Below are positions 55,701 to 61,700 of a DNA stretch of 64,000 nucleotides, in pieces. The notes under the pieces are model-generated. The model was not told the DNA's origin, searched no databases, and worked only from the letters and a program-made list of their open reading frames with translations. The position numbers and the translations under genes were made by a program. The stretch is taken from positions 985,713-1,049,712 of the forward strand of contig CAJFCJ010000004.1 of the NCBI GenBank assembly GCA_904063045.1, read 5' to 3'. Source of the stretch: Dimorphilus gyrociliatus. Taxonomy: Eukaryota > Annelida > Polychaeta > Dinophilidae. Position 1 is the first letter of the stretch, and each line of letters opens with the position of its first letter.

Positions 55701-58700
55701 GACAAAACAAAAGAATTGTGTAGTGATCAAGAAATAGGTGATGTCAGAGAGCAAGTAGAGAGAACGAAAGAATCACTAAGTAATCAAGAAATAGAAAGCC
55801 AAACACCAGAAGAAACGAAACGAACTCTCACAGCTGAATCCGAAGCTTCTGTTTCCGACGCTACTGAAAAATTAACAGAGCAAGATTCTTCTATCAATGT
55901 TACAGATGTAAAGAATGATAATACCTCAGATGAGAAAATCACTTCAAACATTGATAATGATGGTATTGTAACAAGCACAGAGGTCACACCTATATCGCTC
56001 GGCGAACTTCGAGAAGGATATGAAGATACAGAATATACAGAAAAAGATGAAGAAATTCTAGAAATGTTTAAAGAAAACGATAATTTGGAGTCAGAAGAAA
56101 AAGTCATACCTTCTGTGCAAAACGAAATAAAGAAAGAAGAAAGATTTGAACACCCAGAACAATCAGAGGACGGTGAGATAACTGCAGAAATTTCCGAAGA
56201 AGAAACCAAGTTGAAATCGGTGGAAAAGGAGGAAGACACTACTTTATTAAAAACAAGCGAAAATGAAAGATTATCTAATGAAGAGGAAATTGAAATTGAT
56301 GAAATAAGCGAAGAAAAAGAAACAGCCGACAAAACAAAAGAATTGGTTAGTGATCAAGAAATAGGTGATGTCAGAGAGCAAGTAGAGAGAACAAAAGAAT
56401 TACTAAGTAATCAAGAAATAGAAAGTGAAAAACCATGGGAAACGAAACAAAGTCTTACTGCTGAATGCGATACTTCTGCTTTCGATAAGAATGAAGATAC
56501 TGACGAAAAATCAACACAGCAAGATTCTTCCATCAATGTCACAGATGTAAAAGATGATAATACCTCAGATGAGAAGGTAGTTCCTAAAATCGATGATGAT
56601 GATATTACAACAAGCAGAGAGGTTATTCATATCCAGGTAGGCGAATTAGAAAAAGACAGATATGAAAACGCAGAACAAACAGAAAAGAGTGACGAAGTTT
56701 TAGAAGGAAAGGATAAATTGATATTCGAGACCAAAGAAGAGGAAATGTCCGAATTAATAACCAATACAAGTGATAATTTACCTATTGAAACCAAGATTTC
56801 CTATGAATTGAAAGAAAAAGATGGTAAAGATTTTGTTGAGGAAGCGTCAAAATCATCGGAAGAACACATGGAAACAGAAGAATGCATATCTGTCGTCTCT
56901 CATGGAAATGAACATTCTAATGAAGACTCATTGATACAAGTTTCTACTACTAATGTTGTGGATGTGAAGTTTGACGAAATTCTTGGTGATGGAACAGTTC
57001 TTCACCTAGATTATGATAATATTAAAACACAGTTAGAGGGTATCTCGAACGTGAAAAATGAGGCGAAGGATAGAATCTCAAAAGATAGAAGTGAAAAAGA
57101 ACAAAAAGAACAGAGTGGTGAAAGGGAGGATGACTTGGAATATGAACGAAAGGAAAGTAATTTAACTATATCAGAAAGTAATGAAAAAGGTAGCTTACCA
57201 AGCAAAGAACTTGAAGAAAAGGAAAATGAAGATGTTGAGGAAGCTAACCAAATAGTAACATTACCTGGAGATGAAGGAGAGAAAATACAAGAACAGGACG
57301 AAGCTAAACCAATTCTAACTGCTGAATCTAATGTTGATTTATCCGGTAAAACTAAAAATGCTGACGAAGATTTTGAAACACAAGACCTTACCATGAATAC
57401 TCTTGATGTAAAAACAGATGCAACTTCTGATAAGGTGTCAATAGTTCACATTGATAATGATGATATTCCGAAAAAATATGAAACCACTTCTATTCTAAGA
57501 GAAGAAACAATAACGGCAGAAAAACATGGAGAGATACAACAAACGGAAAAGAGTGATATAATTTTGGAGACTTCAGAAAGAAAAGATAATTTACAGTTAA
57601 TAGAAAGGGAGAAAGATAGTACGAGATCAACAACAAGTGAAAAAGAAATAATGTCCGGTGAAGAAGAGATGGAAACTAAAGAACTAGTCGATGCAAGAGA
57701 AACAGCGGACAAAACAAATGAATTGGTTAATAATCAAGAAATAGACGATGCTAGAGAACAAGCGGAAAAAGCAAACGAACTACTCAATAATCAAGAAAAT
57801 GAAAACGAAAAACGAGAAGAGACGCAACAAATTATTACTTCTGAATGCGAAGCTTCTGTTTTCGATAAAATTGAAGATACTGACGAAAAATCACCACAGC
57901 AAGATTCCTCCATTAATGTCACAGATGTAAAAGATGATAATACCTCTGATGAGAAAGTAATTTCTAACATCGATAATAATGATATTGCTACAAACGCAGA
58001 AATTACGCCTATACATGTAAGCCAACAAGAAGAAGAAGGACATGACAGCGCACAAGAAACAGGAAAGAGCGATGAAATTCCAGAAATTTCAGAAGAAGAA
58101 GATAATTTAGAGTTTGAAGGAGTAACACCAACGATGAGAAGAGAAACAAAGAATGAAGGAAGATACGATAACACTGAACATGCTGAGGACATTAAGACAA
58201 CAATAGAAGTTTCAGAAGACGAAACCAATTTAAAATCAGTGGAAAAAGAGGAAGATACTGCTGGATCAACAACAAGCGAAAATGAAAGATTATCTAATGA
58301 AGAGGAAATTGAAATCGATGAAATAAGCGAAGCAAAAGAAACAGCGGACAAAACAAAAGAATTGTGTAGTGATCAAGAAATAGGTGATGTCAGAGAGCAA
58401 GTAGAGAGAACGAAAGAATCACTAAGTAATCAAGAAATAGAAAGCCAAACACCAGAAGAAACGAAACGAACTCTCACAGCTGAATGTGAAGCTTCTGTTT
58501 CCGATAAAAATGAAGACTCCGCTGAAGAATCACCACAGCAAGATTCTTCCATCAACGTCACAGATATAAAGAGTGATACTACATCTGATGATAAAGTAAC
58601 TCCTAACATTGATAATGATGGTATTGTAACAAGCACAGAGGTCACACCTATATCGCTCGGCGAACTTCGAGAAGGACATGAAGATGCAGAATATACAGAA

Positions 58701-61700
58701 AAAGATGAAGAAATTCTAGAAATGTTTAAAGAAAACGATAATTTGGAGTCAGAAGAAAAAGTCATACCTTCTGTGCAAAACGAAATAAAGAAAGAAGAAA
58801 GATTTGAACACCCAGAACAATCAGAGGACGGTGAGATAACTGCAGAAATTTCCGAAGAAGAAACCAAGTTGAAATCGGTGGAAAAAGGAGAAGACACTAC
58901 TTTATCAAAAACAATCGAAAATGAAAGATTATCTAATGAAGAGGAAATTGAAATTGATGAAATAAGCGAAGAAAAAGAAGCAGTCGACAAAACAAAAGAA
59001 TTACTCTATGGTCAAGAAATAGGCGATGGTAGAGAAAAAGTAGAGAGAACAAAAGAATTACTAAGTAATCAAGAAACAGAAAGCGAAAAACGAGAAGAAA
59101 CGAAACAGAGTCTTACTGCTGAATGCGATACTTCTGCTTCCGATAAGAATGAAGATACTGACGAAAAATCAACACAGCAAGATTCTTCCATCAATGTCAT
59201 ACATGAAAAAGATGATACTATCTCTGATGAGAAAGCAACTCCTAACATTGATCACGATGATATTAGAGCAAGCGCGGAGGTTACGTCTATACTGGTGAGG
59301 CAACAACAAGAAGAAGGACATGAAGATGCAGAACATACAGAAAAAGATGATGAAATTTTAGAAATACCCGAAGAAAAAGACAATGTAGCATATAATGAAA
59401 AAGTTATACATTCTGTGCAATACGAAACAAAGAAAGGAGAAAGATTTGAACACCCACAACAATCTTTGGACAGTAAGGTAACTGTAGAAATTTCTGAAGA
59501 AGGAACCAAGTTGAAATCAGTGGAAAAAGAGGAAGACAGTACTTTATCAATAACAAGCGAAAGTGAAAAATTGTCTAATGAAGAGGGAATTGAAATTAAA
59601 GAACTAGGCGACACAAGAGAAACAGCGGAGATAACAAAAGAATTGGTTAGTGATCAAGAAAGAGGTGATGTCAGAGAACAAGTGGTGAGAACGAAGGAAT
59701 TACTTAGTAATCAAGTTATAGAAAGCAAAACACCAAAAGAAACGAAACAAATTGTTATTGCTGAATGTGAAGCTTCTGTTTCTAATAAAAATGAAGACGC
59801 TACTGAAGAATCAACAGAGCAAGATTCTTCCATCAATGTCACAGATGAAAAGGGTGATACTTTCTGTGATGATAAAGTAACTGCAAACATTGTTAATGAT
59901 GGTATAGTAACAAATACAGAAGTTACTTCTATACTGGTAGGCAAAGTACAAAAAAGATGTGAAGACGCAGAACAAACAAAGGAAGATACGGATAAAAGAG
60001 AGCTGGAATATATTGAAGATGCAGAGAAAAAAGAGAATTTTGACAAGGAAATAGGTTTACTCATTGAAAGCGAAGGTAAGCCAGAAACAATTAAAATCGC
60101 AGGTGTGAAAGAATCGGCTCGTGAAGTATCGAAATTACCTGAAAATCAAAAAAGAATATTGGAAAAATCTGAAGACAGAGACAAGTTTTCAACTGATAAA
60201 TGCAAAGAAATTATTTCTGACATGAAAGCACATATTGACAAAGACACAGAAGTTGTGGATGAAGTAGTAGATCCTATTACTAATGTGATAAATGAAGATG
60301 CAAACCTTCATTTCGATGCTGACAATGATACAAAGAACACTGAGAAAGAATCAGACAAAGAACTAGAAAGTAATGTTGAAAGCAAGGAATTTTCAACAGA
60401 AATGAAACTAATAGAATCAGATGTATTGTTGACTCAAGATGATGACAGTGTTCAAACAACAACAGGTGGAAATATTAACGTTATTGTTAATGTAAATAAA
60501 GAAAAATATACAAACGAAGAAACTACTGTTGAATCCGGTAGTGCTAAACCATCACAATTTGACATCGATAGTACAACAGATCAGGAACAAGGCGGGGAAA
60601 ATATGACCCAGCTGGAAAACAAGTCTAAAACAGAACCTAAGATAAAAGTTAAAAGACAACAATTAATAAAGAAAGATAATATAGAAGCAAAAGACCAAAT
60701 TCCAGTAATTGAACATAAGCCTTCGATTAAAATGGAATCTGCTAAGTACGCTCAGACTGAAGAAACTGTTCTTAATACAGAAGAAGTTTTAATTGCAGCT
60801 GAACTAAGTAAAGATGAATTAAGCGAAGGTTTTACATCAGAAAAGCTGCATTACGATAACATAATTACTAGGGTAGAGGAAAGAGATTCAAATGTTGATA
60901 TTAGTCATCAATTTACTTCCTCTGATGAATCAGAAATTAAACATATAGACTCTGATCGTAGTCCCTCTGATCTAAGTATTTTAATTGACAAACCAAAAGA
61001 AGTTACAGAGGAGAGCGAACATAATTCTACTGAACAGATTGTGGACGACTCAGTAAATACAGATTCAAACATTGAGCATATCGATGAAGCGAAACTAGAG
61101 CCCGTTTCAGCTACAAGAATATCTGAACAGGAATCTCTCTTACCTACAACACAAACTGAAAATATTCCGTCTCTACAAATAGCTGATTCTGAGTTAGTTG
61201 CTCAATACTCTTCATCAAATATTGAACAACAACCCGCTGTTGAACAAACAAAGACATCAAACCTTAGTGAATCCTATAAAACTAACACAGACTCTGATAA
61301 AATAGAAAACGAAGAAGAAGAAACGTTTGAAGATGCTTTATCAGAAGTTTCCGCGGATAAAACAATACGAAGAACCAAAGATGATGACAAAGATTATCAC
61401 ATTAGTGACAACGATGACGATAATAACGAGGGTGACAAGAAAAATGATAGTAATGATGAATTCGAAATGGCTCAAGAGTTTGTCACGTTTGAACAATATT
61501 CAAAAAATTCAACTTCTGATATTATAATAACTGAAAATAATGATATTGTAGTCCTAAGAGAAGTTGTGGATGAAAACATTTCTTCAGCAAATGCGATTTC
61601 TGAGGAAATGGCTTTTCAAAAACCAATTGCGCAAGAAAATATTATTAGGGAAGAAACTCCAGAAATTATTGGAGGCGAATTACATATACCTGATGAAGCA

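Noticed and set aside
44351-60064. Many minus-strand frames of 60-275 codons
   Set aside because: All lie opposite the giant exon; GAA/GAT/AGT-rich sense codons give TTC/ATC/ACT antisense codons, so stops are scarce. Identical antisense frames simply reflect the 639-bp repeats.
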